A stretch of 64,000 nucleotides of DNA from CAVPJC01 sp963705155. GTDB taxonomy: Bacteria > Chloroflexota > Anaerolineae > Anaerolineales > UBA4823. Positions 1 to 14,754 of the stretch are shown piece after piece; position 1 is the stretch's first letter, and each line of letters opens with the position of its first letter. The stretch covers positions 62,001-126,000 of the forward strand of contig CAVPJC010000020.1 of assembly GCA_963705155.1 (NCBI GenBank). Direction: 5' to 3'. The notes beneath the pieces were generated by a model that was not told the DNA's origin, made no database searches, and saw only the letters and a program-made list of their open reading frames with translations. The position numbers were made by a program, and so were the translations under genes.

Positions 1-2956
1 GAAGGATTTCTGGTTGCTCAGGACACCGTCGCGGTCGGAGCGCCATTGATAGGCAAGTATGCCGCCTCCAAGATGATCGTTATCCACCGCCGTGCCAAAG
101 AAGCTGATATTGCCAGTGCTGATATCTACAACGCGGTCGGTAGTGAAGAGGATCGATGCGGTTGGAACGGCATCCAGTGTGTCAATGTACATCACTCTGC
201 GGAACCATGCATCTGCAAAGGCAAGCACGTCGGGTTCGGGTTCTTGCCACTGGTTCCAAACGGCATAGAAGAAGGTTCCACCCGGGTTAGCCCACACAGA
301 TGCTTCACCAGAAAGATCTTCTCGATCGTTTTCTAACCAATCCCACCTCTCTTCTGTTTCACCGGTGTTCTGGTTGTACCATTCAACAACATCGTACACG
401 TCGCCCCAGGTAGTTCCCCGGCTGTAGAATAGATCCAGCGGGACAGCTTCGCCTTCAGCCACCGTGGTGTTATCGCCGGTTTCGTAAACGATGAAGAACT
501 TGGACGGATCGCGTTCGTCATCGGGGTAGAGCAGGACACCATTGGTCAAGATATCCGGGAGAGCTTTTGGGCCGCCGCTGGGTGTATAGCGTGGGTCCAG
601 AATGGTGACTTTGTTGCCGATGAGCTGTGAGACATTCCAGGCCTGTTCAAATTCACCGGGGGCATAAGTCGTGCATACAGGCGTCACCGTATTGCCATAA
701 CCGTAGTTTTCGCAATGATAAGTACCCGCACCGACGGCTGTGGTGCCATCCCAGTGGGTGTAAGAGGCTGGCAATGTGGTCCAGGTCAGGCCGCCATCGA
801 AGGAGCGGCGAACATAGAGATTGTAGTGGTCATTACCCACCGTGTTTTGTTTCCAGTTGGGCGACCATGCATACATCAACATGACGAAATCGCCGTCGAT
901 GAAACCACGATGACCCTTGGAGACGTCAAATGGGTTCTCCCAAGATTCTGTCATCCAGGTTATCTACAGTTTGGATCCATTCCGTGACACGTGGGTAGGT
1001 GTCTACTTCGCCGTCTACAGGCAGCAAGTCAGGGCAATCTCCGGCTTCGCAAGCAACCGCAGTCGTTCCAGAGAGGTTGATCGCCGGCGCCAGGCAGTAG
1101 CCATTGATGTAGCGGGAATTTGTGATCACATTCGAATTGGTGATCACATCGGTGGCCCACATGGAATTCCCTTCTGCATCTTCACAGACCATATTGTCAA
1201 AGTCGTAGGGGTTATCCACAGCAGGGTCAAAATCATCAGGCAATACAAAGCGGCGCAACATAATATCGGCCGGTCCACCCTGGTTTTCGATGCCTTGTTT
1301 GAAGATGGCGAACAAGGATAATTTTGATTGGGAAGCCATAGCTTTTGTAGATGGCTGAGGCGCGAGGGCAAAGCGGCGGGCGATCTCAGTCTCGAAGAAA
1401 TCGTTGCCGAATTCATCGGTCAGCATAGGGAAGACTTCGCCAGTGACAGGATCCTTCGCCGGGGCATTGAGCTGGCTGCCTTGAGCCACAATGTCGGGAG
1501 TAAACATATCAAAGCTGTGGTAGACAATGTTCTTACCGATATCGACCGGGTCAATATCCTGGTCACTCGTTCCAAGGGCTTTGGTTTCTTCGTAGGCCAT
1601 GATGACCCAGGCGCTTTTAGTGCCATCAGCTTTGGTATAGGGCTGCAGTGACATGCGTGTCCGAGACGCCCCGGTTCGGCCTTGCAGCACACGTCCATCT
1701 TCTGTCTGGCACAGATTTAGAGTAGTGCCTCCCGGGTTAGTCCAGGGGGTGCTTACGGCACAAAAATCCGGGACTGCATTGGCGTTGAAGTCTTCATAAC
1801 AATAAGCATTAATCAATTCGCCATTGGTGTCGAATTTCCTGTCGAATTTACACATGTTGTTGTCAGTCAGACGCAACGGTAAGGACATTGGGACGGCCAC
1901 CTTCGGCAGCGTATCGGGATCTAATTCGTCGATCAGGGCGTCATCAAAGTCTTCCCATGCGATGTGGCTGTACCACATATCTGTTTTTTGGTTGACGATA
2001 GCGCCGCTCCAGCCTTCGCCTGGGCCTAGACCCTGACCAGGCCGCAGGCCATCTGGATCTTCCTGCCAGACCAATGAAAAACCCGCACCGGGCGTGCCAG
2101 CCACTGCGACAACATTGGCATCGCGGACGCCAGATGTCAGCCGTTCAGCTTTACGCCAGGTAACTTCATAGAGCCCGGTTTCAAGATCTTGCGCAAGCAG
2201 CCCGCGGGCGGTCCAGATACAACCGTAGGGGATTTCACCGATTTCGGGGTAACCTTGGAGGGTATAATCCACCGATCCTTGTGAACCAGCAACACCCCAA
2301 ATATCAGGGTACAAATATTCAGTCGTATCACCGTCGCCGTCTGCATCGTTCACATCGATGAGGGTATAAGCGGGTGTGCCGCCCTCGCAGAATTTGCTGA
2401 TCCAGGCTGTCAGCACATAATATTCCTGGATGGATGTGGTTCCACTCATGACTGTGCGGCCTTCAACAGCCGATGTCATGTAGTGCACATCCCCCGGGTA
2501 TTCGTGACCATTTGCCAGAGTGAACGAAGAGAGATCAGCTGACCTTGAAAGGTTGGTGTTCTTCCAGGTGGCGCCATCATCCAATGAAACGGCTGCAAAA
2601 GCATCACGCTCTCCAAAAGCTACACCACCTTCGATGGCATCTGCGCCATACAGGCTGATGTCATCTTCTTCCAGGCCATCCACGAAGGTGGCTACCAGTG
2701 GTTTTGCAAAAGAGCGGGTGTCGGTAAGAGCATCTGCTTTATCGTAGTATTCAATGGTGATCAACTCTCCAGCCGCGGTTTGGGCGGGCACATACACGTG
2801 CATCATACTGAGAGCGGCGTACTCTGTTTCAGTATCGGGTGTATCTGAGATATTCCGCCTGAACATTTGACCGTCATCAGCGAGCACCAATCCCACTGCA
2901 AGGCTGGCCGATATAAGGACGGCTAAGATTGCGATGAAGTACCTTTTATGTTTCAT
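1..2956 (-). CDS. Large secreted Asp-box (sialidase-like) protein, 3' end outside window, one frameshift
   Basis: The ATG at 2956 follows an AGGAG ribosome site 8 bases upstream. Residues 1-26 form a signal peptide (MKHKRYF, then a hydrophobic stretch ending VLADD), so the protein is exported. An Asp-box lies near residues 124-131 (SLDDGATW) and another at about 780-808 (SFDGGLTW), typical of sialidase-like beta-propellers. The last visible part (about 1-100) resembles a PKD/Ig-like module (FFGTAVDNDHLGGGILAYQW). The frame stops at 926 but continues in another frame to base 1. Adding one G to the GGG run at 939-941 restores it, so the stop is probably a sequencing error. Similar very long Chloroflexota proteins are annotated as choice-of-anchor proteins; that name and any enzymatic activity are inference. 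The C-terminal anchor is beyond the window. Confidence 0.7.
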
Positions 2957-2967
2957 GGCATTTTCTC

Positions 2968-3695
2968 CTAATAGTCGCTGAGACGATTTGGACCACGCTC
3001 GAAAAAAAGAACTTAAGCCTTGGCTGAAAGAGTTGTATTGTATTCCACCAAACGCGAGTGCAGATTTTGTCTGTACATGGAAGATGTTTTGGATGCGTAT
3101 ACCCAACCTATGATCGCTGCGAGCGCAAGTATGCATGGATGAAACCAGAAACAACTGCTGTCGGAGGTGCGTGAACCGCTTCCAGCTCAAGCGAGACAGC
3201 CGCAACGAGTAGATTACGAATACCAGCGAGAAGGAGTAGCTGACTTGTTCATGTTTTCGAACCACTGGCTGGAAAACGCTTTGTCCAGGTGACAGATCAG
3301 CGCACACGCAAAGATTGGGCCATGGATGAAAAAGCTGGCAGATGAGATCTATCCACAGGCGGAGAAGATCGTGATCGTCATGGATAACCTGAACACCCAT
3401 TCGCCCTCTCTTTCTATGAAACTTTTGAACCGCAGGAAGCCAGACGTTTGGCCAAACGCTTTGAATTTCATTACACACCCAAGCATGGCAGTTGGCTGAA
3501 TATGGCTGAGATGGAGTTAGGCGTTTGATCCGCCAATGCCTAACCCGACGCATTGCTGATGAGACAACTCTGGAGCGAGAAGTGCAAGCCTGGCAAAACG
3601 ACCGCAATGTCAAAGTAGTAATAGTCGATTGGCGTTTCACAACAGCTGATGCTCGCATCAAGCTGAAGCACCTCTACCCTGAGATTCATATTTGA
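2968..3695 (+). pseudogene. Degenerate IS630-family transposase remnant
   Basis: Read across several frames this strand gives the C-terminal two thirds of an IS630-type DDE transposase: a block with LKPWLKELYCIPPN (about 3010-3055), then VCMDET (about 3128-3145), REPLPAQARQPQRVDYEYQ (about 3170-3225), MDNLNTHS (about 3380-3405), YTPKHGSWLNMAEMEL (about 3470-3520) and a terminal DWRFTTADARIKLKHLYP ending in TGA at 3693-3695. At least five frameshifts are present and the N-terminal helix-turn-helix part is missing, so it is not active. The expected 3' terminal repeat probably starts in the GACAGACCACTAG just after the stop. It lies immediately upstream of, and opposite to, the secreted protein gene and may have replaced its original promoter region. 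Confidence 0.8.
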
Positions 3696-4131
3696 CAGAC
3701 CACTAGTCAAACCTGGTTTTAGAAGCTAATTTTATGGTTTGCGGTTATTCAGCCTTAATCGGTTTAGATCCTCCTTGCTATTTCCTGAAACGTGTGCAGT
3801 TTCACTCATCCAGAGTATTCAGGTTTTTTCCCTTCGAGACCGATTTTTCGGTTATTTCAGATTTGGATTGCAAAAATGTCGTCAATGCGGAGATATTTGA
3901 AAAATAAAAACACTCTCCAGAGGGCAACTTCTTGAAGGGAAGCCCGCCATTCGCAATCCAGCCGATCCTTCCAAATTCGCAAGAGATATGAGTGATAGAG
4001 TCTGTTATATGCTTTCATTGCCGTTAGGTGGCTTGCATTAATCCCAGTCTGTCAGTATTATTGCAGACAGGTGTGAATTATTTGTGACACAGGCGTGATA
4101 GCGCCGTGAAATTAAATGAGAAAAATTGCGA
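3696..4131. other. Intergenic stretch, no gene seen
   Basis: No open frame with codon character or family resemblance was seen on either strand. It separates the IS630 relic from the BTAD regulator and presumably contains the relic's outer end and the upstream part of the regulator's promoter. Confidence 0.5.
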
Positions 4132-4137
4132 TATAAT
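4132..4137 (+). promoter_or_regulatory. Probable -10 element of the BTAD regulator
   Basis: A perfect TATAAT lies 74 bases before the family-consistent ATG at 4211. It argues against the upstream GTG at 4106, which would precede the transcription start. No convincing -35 hexamer was found. Confidence 0.45.
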
Positions 4138-4210
4138 GATGGGGTATGTGACAAACAGTAATAATTGTTCGGAGTTAAAAGAGGCGGGACTATTTGAGTG
4201 TGAGCTGAAC

Positions 4211-6548
4211 ATGGCGAAGTTGTCGATCCAACTCCTGGGAACGTTCCGCGTTTTATTAGACGATAATGTGGTTACATCGGCATTTCGAACGAGGAAAAGA
4301 GCGCGCCTTACTTGCTTATCTTGTGGTTGAGTTTAACCGGCAGCATCGCAGAGAAGTGCTGGGGGAATTATTGTGGCCCGAACGTCCTGAAGGATATGCA
4401 CGCACCAACTTGCGCCAGGCGCTGCTGGGTTTGCGGCGGGCCATTGGACTCGATCTTTTTACTGTGTCTGATGATTTTATTCTCTTTAATAACGATGACT
4501 CGGTGATTCTAGACACACGGGAATTCAACTCGTTAATCGATAACTCGCTGGCTCATGCACATCGCAGCCTCGAGACATGTCACACCTGCTCTCAGAACCT
4601 TTTAAAGGCTACTTTACTGTATCGGGGCGATTTCCTGGATGATGTGTTTCTAATGAATGGTCAGAACTTTCAGGAATGGGTAATATTTTACCGGGAACAG
4701 CATTTCCGGTATTTGATCCTGACAGTTCGCGCTTTGAGTAATTATTTCCAACATGTGGGCGATTTTGAGCTTGCGTTTAAGTATGCGTGGCAATATGTCA
4801 ACCTTGCGCCACTGGAAGAGGCTGCCCACCGACATCTCATGAATTTATTAACGGTGAACGGACGGAGAAGTGCTGCCCTGGAGCAATACCAATCCTGCCG
4901 GCAGATCCTGGCGCGCGAGCTGGGCGTGGAGCCTTCCGTTGAAACAATAGATCTGTATAACAAGATAAAAACCGGCGCTATATTGAATCTGGATCCCTCG
5001 ATCTTGACATTGCAGCTTACCAATTTACCGGTTATGCTCACTTCCTTCGTGGGGCGGGAAAACGAAGTAAAACGACTGGAAGAGTGCTTGGTTGATCCGA
5101 ACTGTCGCTTGATAACGCTGGCAGGAATGGCGGGGGTAGGCAAAACAAGGCTTGCGTTGCATGCCGCTTCGGGAAATTTGAAGCATTTTGCCGATGGCGC
5201 CTGGTTCATCCCGCTAGACGGTGTTAGATCTACCAATGCTCTCGTTGAAGCTATCCCTCAAGCGATAGGTTTGCCTTTTAATCCTGGAGATAACCCGAAA
5301 CAACAGCTATTTCGTTTGCTCAGGCAATTGAAATTGCTATTAATTTTAGATCATTTCGATCACTTGGTGCATGAAAAGGGGTTCTTGATCGATCTACTTC
5401 AACATGCACCTGGCATCAAATTACTGGTCACATCGCAGGGGCGGTTGAATTTTCAGGGGGCTTGCGGCTTTGATTTGCGTGGGTTGGAATATCCTAAGGA
5501 TCTTCAATTTTCGAATGCCGAAAAATATTCGGCTGTTCAGTTATTCGTGGCGCGAGCAATGCAGTATCATCCAGAGCTTGTGGCACCTTCAAACATTGTA
5601 GAACAGAGTGTGCAGGTCTGTCACCTTGTTAATGGGCTGCCATTGGGAATAGAATTATCAGCCGTAAAGCTTAGAAAACATACCTTCGACCATCTCGTCC
5701 GGGAACTGCAAATGGGCCTGGATGTAATGGAAGCGGATCTGCCAGAGCTATCAGATCAACACAAAAGCCTGAGTACTGCTTTCGAAGCATCCTGGAGTGC
5801 GCTTTCTCGGTTGGATCAAGAGACGTTCATGCGCCTCTCCATCTTTCAGGAGGGCTTCTCAATAAGTGAAGCCCAGTCAATAACCGGAGCAACGCTCTCT
5901 GATCTGACTTCGCTTGTTGACCAATCGATGGTTATGATTGATTTGCCCGGGTCGTATAGTTTGCACAATTTGCTGCGTATATTTGGCTCAAAAAAATTAG
6001 ATGAATTTCCAATCTTGAAGCAGAAATTACACGACCGATTACGAGATCATGCCCAGGATGTAAATCCAAATCTGGTCCTGAACAGTATGCCTAACCGGGA
6101 GATGTTTTGGGATCGGTTGAACCACCTTATGACGAGAGCATCGCGAAAACAGGTGATTGCTTCAGTATTAATTGTTGATTTTGCGGTCAATGTCCGGGAT
6201 ATTGCCGTAAAGAATACTGCCGCCAGCCTGGCAGAGCCGGAAATTGCCCGGCGCTTGCTTCAGTGTTTGCGGAAAGCCGACACGGTTTCGCGTTTTGCCA
6301 GTCAAAAATTTGCGATAATCCTGGAAGATTTGGCAAATCCAGATGACAGCCACCAGGTTGCAGAAAAAATCCTACGTGTGGTCGGTAACAGCATCCAAAT
6401 TGGCAACCAGAGCTTCGAAATCCAAATTAATATCGGTACGAGCTTATTTCCCAGGGATGGCACGGGGGCAATAACCCTGTTTGAACATGCTGAAAATGCC
6501 CTTCTGGAGGCAAAGAAATCCGGTATCCCCATTCTGCTACCGGAATGA
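4211..6548 (+). CDS. BTAD/NB-ARC transcriptional regulator with C-terminal degenerate GGDEF domain (frameshifted)
   Basis: Restored length is 778 residues. Residues 1-95 are a winged-helix DNA-binding domain of the OmpR/SARP type, starting MAKLSIQLLGTFRVLL as these proteins do. Residues about 100-250 form the bacterial transcriptional activator domain. Then follows a STAND-type NTPase with Walker A GMAGVGKT (about 305-312) and Walker B LLLILDHFDHL. Residues about 630-778 align with a GGDEF domain (DRLNHLMTRA at the start, IGTSLFPRDGTG and HAENALLEAKKSG at the end), but the signature is replaced by ASQKF, so diguanylate cyclase activity is not expected. One extra A in the run at 4295-4298 breaks the frame after residue 29, likely a sequencing error. 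The start is chosen from family alignment and the TATAAT at 4132. Ligand and targets are unknown. Confidence 0.8.
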
Positions 6549-6607
6549 ATTGTCAATTCACGCGGGCAATGCCGGGTTTATCGATTCAATTACCAATATG
6601 GAGAATA

Positions 6608-7048
6608 TCAAATTGGGGGTAACTCCACTATGTTTAACCAGTATATTTCAATTGCTTTCAATACTTCTTTGAGCCCGGTAAAACTCACAGGTTTTGTGAT
6701 AAAACCGCTCACCCCCAGATCATAGGTTTTTACAATATCTTCTTCGGCCTGCGATGTGGTCAGGACGATTACCGGGATTCTACGCAATACAGGATCCGCT
6801 TTAATCTCAGCTAATACCTGGCGACCGTCTTTGCGTGGCATGTTCAAATCCAGCAAAATCATCTTCGGCATCGGCCACCTTTCGGCGTCAGAATATTTCC
6901 CCGTGTGATTCAGGTAGTCTAACAACTCTTCGCCATCTTCCACCCAGAATAATTGCATCTGGGTCTGGTTTTCATCGCACGCTTCTCCGATCAGGTAGCG
7001 ATCATCGGGGTCATCTTCAGCCAGAAGAATAATTGGAATTGGGTTCAT
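6608..7048 (-). CDS. Single-domain response regulator (CheY/Rcp1-like receiver)
   Basis: The 146-residue protein is a lone receiver domain with no output domain. The acidic pair is in LLAEDDPDD, the phospho-accepting Asp is in ILLDLNMPRKDG, the switch Thr in VIVLTTS, and the conserved Lys in FITKPV. The loop around WVEDGEELLDYL and the DLNMPRKDG spacing match Rcp1-type regulators that partner phytochrome- and Cache-type kinases. Its start overlaps the stop of the upstream kinase by four bases, so the two are translationally coupled and it is the likely phosphoryl acceptor of that kinase. It converges with the BTAD regulator gene. Confidence 0.9.
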   Translation of the reverse strand: MNPIPIILLAEDDPDDRYLIGEACDENQTQMQLFWVEDGEELLDYLNHTGKYSDAERWPMPKMILLDLNMPRKDGRQVLAEIKADPVLRRIPVIVLTTSQAEEDIVKTYDLGVSGFITKPVSFTGLKEVLKAIEIYWLNIVELPPI

Positions 7049-8922
7049 GGAATCGTTTCTCCGCGAGGCTGTGTTTCGGGTAATTTAATAATGAAGGTGG
7101 CGCCCACACCTGGTGCGCCTGTGGCGGTAATACTACCCGCGTGGCGCTCAACAATTTTTCGGCAGATTGTCAATCCCATGCCCGTTCCGTCAAACTTATC
7201 GCGGGCGTGCAGGCGTTGGAACGGCTGAAAAATTCGCTCTGCGTAATTTTCATCGAAACCTATTCCGTTATCGGTGAAGTTGATCTCATAATAAGCGGGT
7301 TTTATGGATTTTGAGCTATCGACATGTTCCGGTTTATAACTCGTACTTGAGATTTTAATGACCAGAGGGATATCTTCCTTACGGAATTTGATTGAGTTGC
7401 TAATCAGGTTTTGCAGGAGCTGTTGCATTTGAATGGGATCCGCCTCGACCACGGGTAATTTTCCGATTTCAATGCGCGCCCCGGTTTTCTCGATCAGATA
7501 ATCCAGGTCTGTCATCACGTTTCGCGCCACATCAGAAAGATCCACTTTCTGGAAAGGCAACCCTTTGGTATTGATACGAGAATATCCCAGTAATTCACGG
7601 ATGAGGGTTTGCATCCGTTGGGCGGCCGACTGCATGCGCTCCAGGTAATCTTTGCCGCGTTCATCCAGCTGGTCAGTGTAGCGTAGCTGCAGCATCTCAC
7701 CGAAAGTTTGGATTTTGCGGAGAGGTTCTTGTAAATCGTGAGAAGTGATGTTGGCAAAATCCTGCAAGTCTCTATTGCTGCGTTCCAAATTTGCGGCATA
7801 AGATCTCATCGATTCTTCAGCGCGATCACGTTCACGCTCGCGTTGGCCCAGAGCCTCAGCCATGTTGTCGAATGCCTGCGCAAGCTGGCCAAGCTCGCCA
7901 CTCTGGTAATTAATCTGTGTCCGGGCCTGCATTTCGCCTGCTGCCAGTCGCTGGGTTGTCTCAAGCAGTGATTTGGTTTGTCGCAGGAGGAATATGTCAC
8001 TTAAGATCCAGGCAGCAATCAAACCAAAAAGTACGATTAATCCAAGAGAGGCGAGATTTCGGGTCAATGTCCCGTTGGCGTCGGCAAATGCAATTTCGGT
8101 GGGGATGCCCAGGCTTACATGCACAGTGTGAGCTTCTTTTTGTAATGGGGTCACAGCGTACAGCCGGGTAACACCATCCAGGCCGGTTCCGATGGCCGTG
8201 CCCTCATCCCTTTCCAGGATATCTGCGAGCACGGTGTTTGGTGCAATATTTTTCCCCACGAATTCATCCGGGTCGGGGTAATGTGCCAGAATATTACCTG
8301 CCTGGTCGATCACGGCAAGGGTTGATCCTGGTGGGAGCTGCGATTCTGCGGCCAATTTGTTAATCCAGGCCAGATCTATACTTACATTCAGAACCAGAAC
8401 AAGTTCATCCGACTGGTTAAATACTGGATACCCCATGGATAGGATTGCTTTGCCGGTTGCCGAACAGATATGATAATTGCTGATCACCAGGTCTTTCGTT
8501 TTGATGAGTTCATTATAGTGCGTGCATTTGGAGAGGTGGTCTGGGGCATGTAAATTTAGAGCATTGCATACGACATGACCATTAAGATCGGCTACATAAA
8601 AGGCGGCATAAAAGGGATAATGTTCGGTCATCAAATGCGAAAAGACATCCCGGCAGGCGTTCATATCGTTATTACGCAGCGCTGGCATGTGTGAAAGAAC
8701 AACCAGAAAGGCACGCGTGTTTTCCACCAGCGTAGTCTGATTGACACTGGCGCTCTGAGCGAGGCGTAAAACATCGAGCTGCGCCTGGAGCTCTGCTTCA
8801 TGACGTTGGCGGAAAGCTGTATAGAGTGTGGTGAGCAATCCCGGAAGCGCCACAAGGATCACGAAAGTCATCAAGCGAAAGCGTAAGCTTGATACAGAAC
8901 TGATGAACTTGCGCCGGATCAT
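7045..8922 (-). CDS. Membrane sensor histidine kinase (Cache-HAMP-HisKA-HATPase)
   Basis: I start at ATG 8922 because a GGGGAGG ribosome site lies 9 bases upstream; the frame could open as far as 9000. The protein is about 625 residues: a first membrane helix near residues 15-35, a periplasmic Cache-like sensor domain, a second helix (GLIVLFGLIAAWILSDIFLL), a HAMP linker, a HisKA dimerisation domain with the phosphorylated His in ITSHDLQEPLRKI, and a catalytic domain with N-box NLISNSIKF, G1 DNGIGFDE and G2 GTGMGLTICRKI. The arrangement is that of a small-molecule-sensing kinase; the ligand cannot be told. It overlaps the response regulator gene by four bases and forms a two-component pair with it. 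Confidence 0.9.
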   Translation of the reverse strand: MIRRKFISSVSSLRFRLMTFVILVALPGLLTTLYTAFRQRHEAELQAQLDVLRLAQSASVNQTTLVENTRAFLVVLSHMPALRNNDMNACRDVFSHLMTEHYPFYAAFYVADLNGHVVCNALNLHAPDHLSKCTHYNELIKTKDLVISNYHICSATGKAILSMGYPVFNQSDELVLVLNVSIDLAWINKLAAESQLPPGSTLAVIDQAGNILAHYPDPDEFVGKNIAPNTVLADILERDEGTAIGTGLDGVTRLYAVTPLQKEAHTVHVSLGIPTEIAFADANGTLTRNLASLGLIVLFGLIAAWILSDIFLLRQTKSLLETTQRLAAGEMQARTQINYQSGELGQLAQAFDNMAEALGQRERERDRAEESMRSYAANLERSNRDLQDFANITSHDLQEPLRKIQTFGEMLQLRYTDQLDERGKDYLERMQSAAQRMQTLIRELLGYSRINTKGLPFQKVDLSDVARNVMTDLDYLIEKTGARIEIGKLPVVEADPIQMQQLLQNLISNSIKFRKEDIPLVIKISSTSYKPEHVDSSKSIKPAYYEINFTDNGIGFDENYAERIFQPFQRLHARDKFDGTGMGLTICRKIVERHAGSITATGAPGVGATFIIKLPETQPRGETIP

Positions 8923-9002
8923 AAAATCTTGCCTCCCCTGATCAAAAAAGCCAGCCATGTGAGGGTGTTGATGAAACCAGGATGGCGTGAATATGTACAA
9001 CT

Positions 9003-9008
9003 ATTATA
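9003..9008 (-). promoter_or_regulatory. Possible -10 element of the histidine kinase operon
   Basis: On the minus strand this reads TATAAT, 81 bases upstream of the chosen kinase start. No clear -35 is seen. Confidence 0.35.
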
Positions 9009-9045
9009 TACTGAAAACCCAATGAAAAATTCCCCCGAAATATCC

Positions 9046-9073
9046 TTGACAGGAGTTGAAATGTGCGTATAAT
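9046..9073 (+). promoter_or_regulatory. rRNA operon promoter P1
   Basis: A perfect TTGACA (9046-9051) and a perfect TATAAT (9068-9073) are separated by 16 bases. It lies about 330 bases before the 16S gene and is divergent to the kinase operon. This is the strongest promoter match in the window. Confidence 0.85.
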
Positions 9074-9261
9074 AGCCTACGCACTACAGCAAGACAAGAT
9101 CTCGCCCAGATGGGCAAATCACTAACAATCTAGCAAGACGCCTCTGCGTCAGAGACCAAAGCCTTAAAAGGTTTGTAGGTCTGACGGGCCGATGTCAGAG
9201 TAAATGACATCGGCGATTGCGTCTCTAACAAAGCTGGTGAAAAACTGGTCTCAAAAGAGCC
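9074..9261 (+). other. Structured rRNA leader between P1 and P2
   Basis: The leader holds several inverted repeats. The clearest is a perfect 10-bp stem at 9188-9214 (GCCGATGTCA paired with TGACATCGGC, 7-base loop). Another pairs GTCAGAGACC near 9148 with GGTCTGAC near 9177, and a small one (GCCCA/TGGGC) lies near 9104. These could be antitermination or processing structures. No small-RNA family was recognised. Confidence 0.5.
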
Positions 9262-9290
9262 TTGACAGGCACAAATGGGGCTGGTAAAAT
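9262..9290 (+). promoter_or_regulatory. rRNA operon promoter P2
   Basis: TTGACA (9262-9267) and TAAAAT (9285-9290) are 17 bases apart, about 110 bases before the 16S gene. Tandem promoters are usual for rRNA operons. Confidence 0.75.
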
Positions 9291-9309
9291 CCAGCCCGCT
9301 TGATTGACC

Positions 9310-9341
9310 GGACCTTAACAACTGAAGAGTGATAGAAAGCG
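9310..9341 (+). other. 5' strand of the 16S processing stem
   Basis: This segment is complementary, with a few mismatches, to 11012-11042 downstream of the 16S gene. Both strands share the core AGTGATAGAAA. The long duplex encloses the 16S precursor and is the expected RNase III substrate. Confidence 0.75.
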
Positions 9342-9401
9342 TAACCTGTAAATTCCAGAATACCCCCAATAAATTTACGCACAATGTGCGTTAAAATTTT
9401 T

Positions 9402-10904
<1,503 letters not shown>

Positions 10905-11011
10905 TAATGAGTACCGAGTTCTTATTTAGCGCCCTGGTGGTGCGGACTGAAGCACTCCGACTCACTTTTTCAGTCTCGCAGCGGTGTGAGACGACCTGGA
11001 AATCTACAAAG

Positions 11012-11042
11012 CGTTTTCTATCACTCCTCAGTTGCTAAGGCC
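11012..11042 (+). other. 3' strand of the 16S processing stem
   Basis: This is the reverse complement, with a few mismatches, of 9310-9341. It lies between the 16S 3' end and tRNA-Ile. Confidence 0.75.
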
Positions 11043-11055
11043 TGCTAAAAGAAGC

Positions 11056-11129
<74 letters not shown>

Positions 11130-11149
11130 CTACCCTGTGGAAATATCCT

Positions 11150-11225
11150 GGGGATGTAGCTCAGTTGGGAGAGCGCCGCCTTTGCAAGGCGGATGTCAGG
11201 GGTTCGAATCCCCTCATCTCCACCA
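11150..11225 (+). tRNA. tRNA-Ala (TGC)
   Basis: A full cloverleaf: acceptor GGGGATG/CATCTCC, anticodon TGC in the loop TTTGCAA, and T-arm GGTTCGAATCC. Unlike the neighbouring tRNA-Ile, the CCA end is encoded (11223-11225). Confidence 0.97.
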
Positions 11226-11530
11226 GGCTGAGTGGACGAGAAGAGACAAAGGACGAGTTTGGGAAATCGTTTGGCTGGCTGATCAAAAATCAAAGGCAAA
11301 ATCGCAAGGGAAATAACGGCCCGGCGGTTTGCCGGGCCGCTTTGTCTCAAAAAATAGAATAACCTGGTTGAATGACGATCGGTGCCCTGGATCGAAAGAT
11401 CAAGAGCAGCGGTCGGCAGTCAACCGCCGGGTAAGCCGTGAAAAGGCTGCACGCACCTTACCAACTGAATAGGCGCAATGATGAAGTACATAAGAAGTAA
11501 AACGAAAAGTTTCGATTTCTCCGCATCACG
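11226..11530 (+). other. tRNA-Ala to 23S spacer with hairpin
   Basis: The spacer has no gene. It contains a perfect 9-bp GC stem at 11317-11339 (CGGCCCGGC paired with GCCGGGCCG, 5-base loop), followed by CTTTGTCTC. Its 3' part (11458-11525) pairs with sequence after the 23S gene: 11458-11468 with 14556-14566, 11503-11510 with 14522-14529, and 11518-11525 with 14507-14514. That is the 23S processing stem. Confidence 0.7.
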
Positions 11531-14502
<2,972 letters not shown>

Positions 14503-14575
14503 GTGGTGCGGAGAACTCGGAACTTTTCGATAATACGTGCAACGATGTGCTAATATCAGTTGGTAACTTAACATC
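14503..14575 (+). other. 3' strand of the 23S processing stem
   Basis: This segment pairs in three blocks with 11458-11525 upstream of 23S, including an 11-bp perfect block (TTACCAACTGA). It is the expected RNase III site of the 23S precursor. Confidence 0.65.
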
Positions 14576-14586
14576 GTGAAAAAGTC

Positions 14587-14704
<118 letters not shown>

Positions 14705-14719
14705 GACTTTTCTATTTAA

Positions 14720-14748
14720 TTGACAACGCATTGTCAATGCGTTATAAA
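14720..14748 (+). promoter_or_regulatory. Promoter of the rpsU leader with palindromic spacer
   Basis: TTGACA (14720-14725) and TATAAA (14743-14748) are 17 bases apart. The spacer contains AACGCATTGTCAATGCGTT, a perfect 8-bp inverted repeat around GTC, which could be an operator. Confidence 0.65.
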
Positions 14749-14754
14749 TTTGAA

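Noticed and set aside
4106..4211. GTG start at 4106 for the BTAD regulator
   Set aside because: A perfect TATAAT lies downstream at 4132-4137 and the family begins at the MAKLSIQLLG segment.
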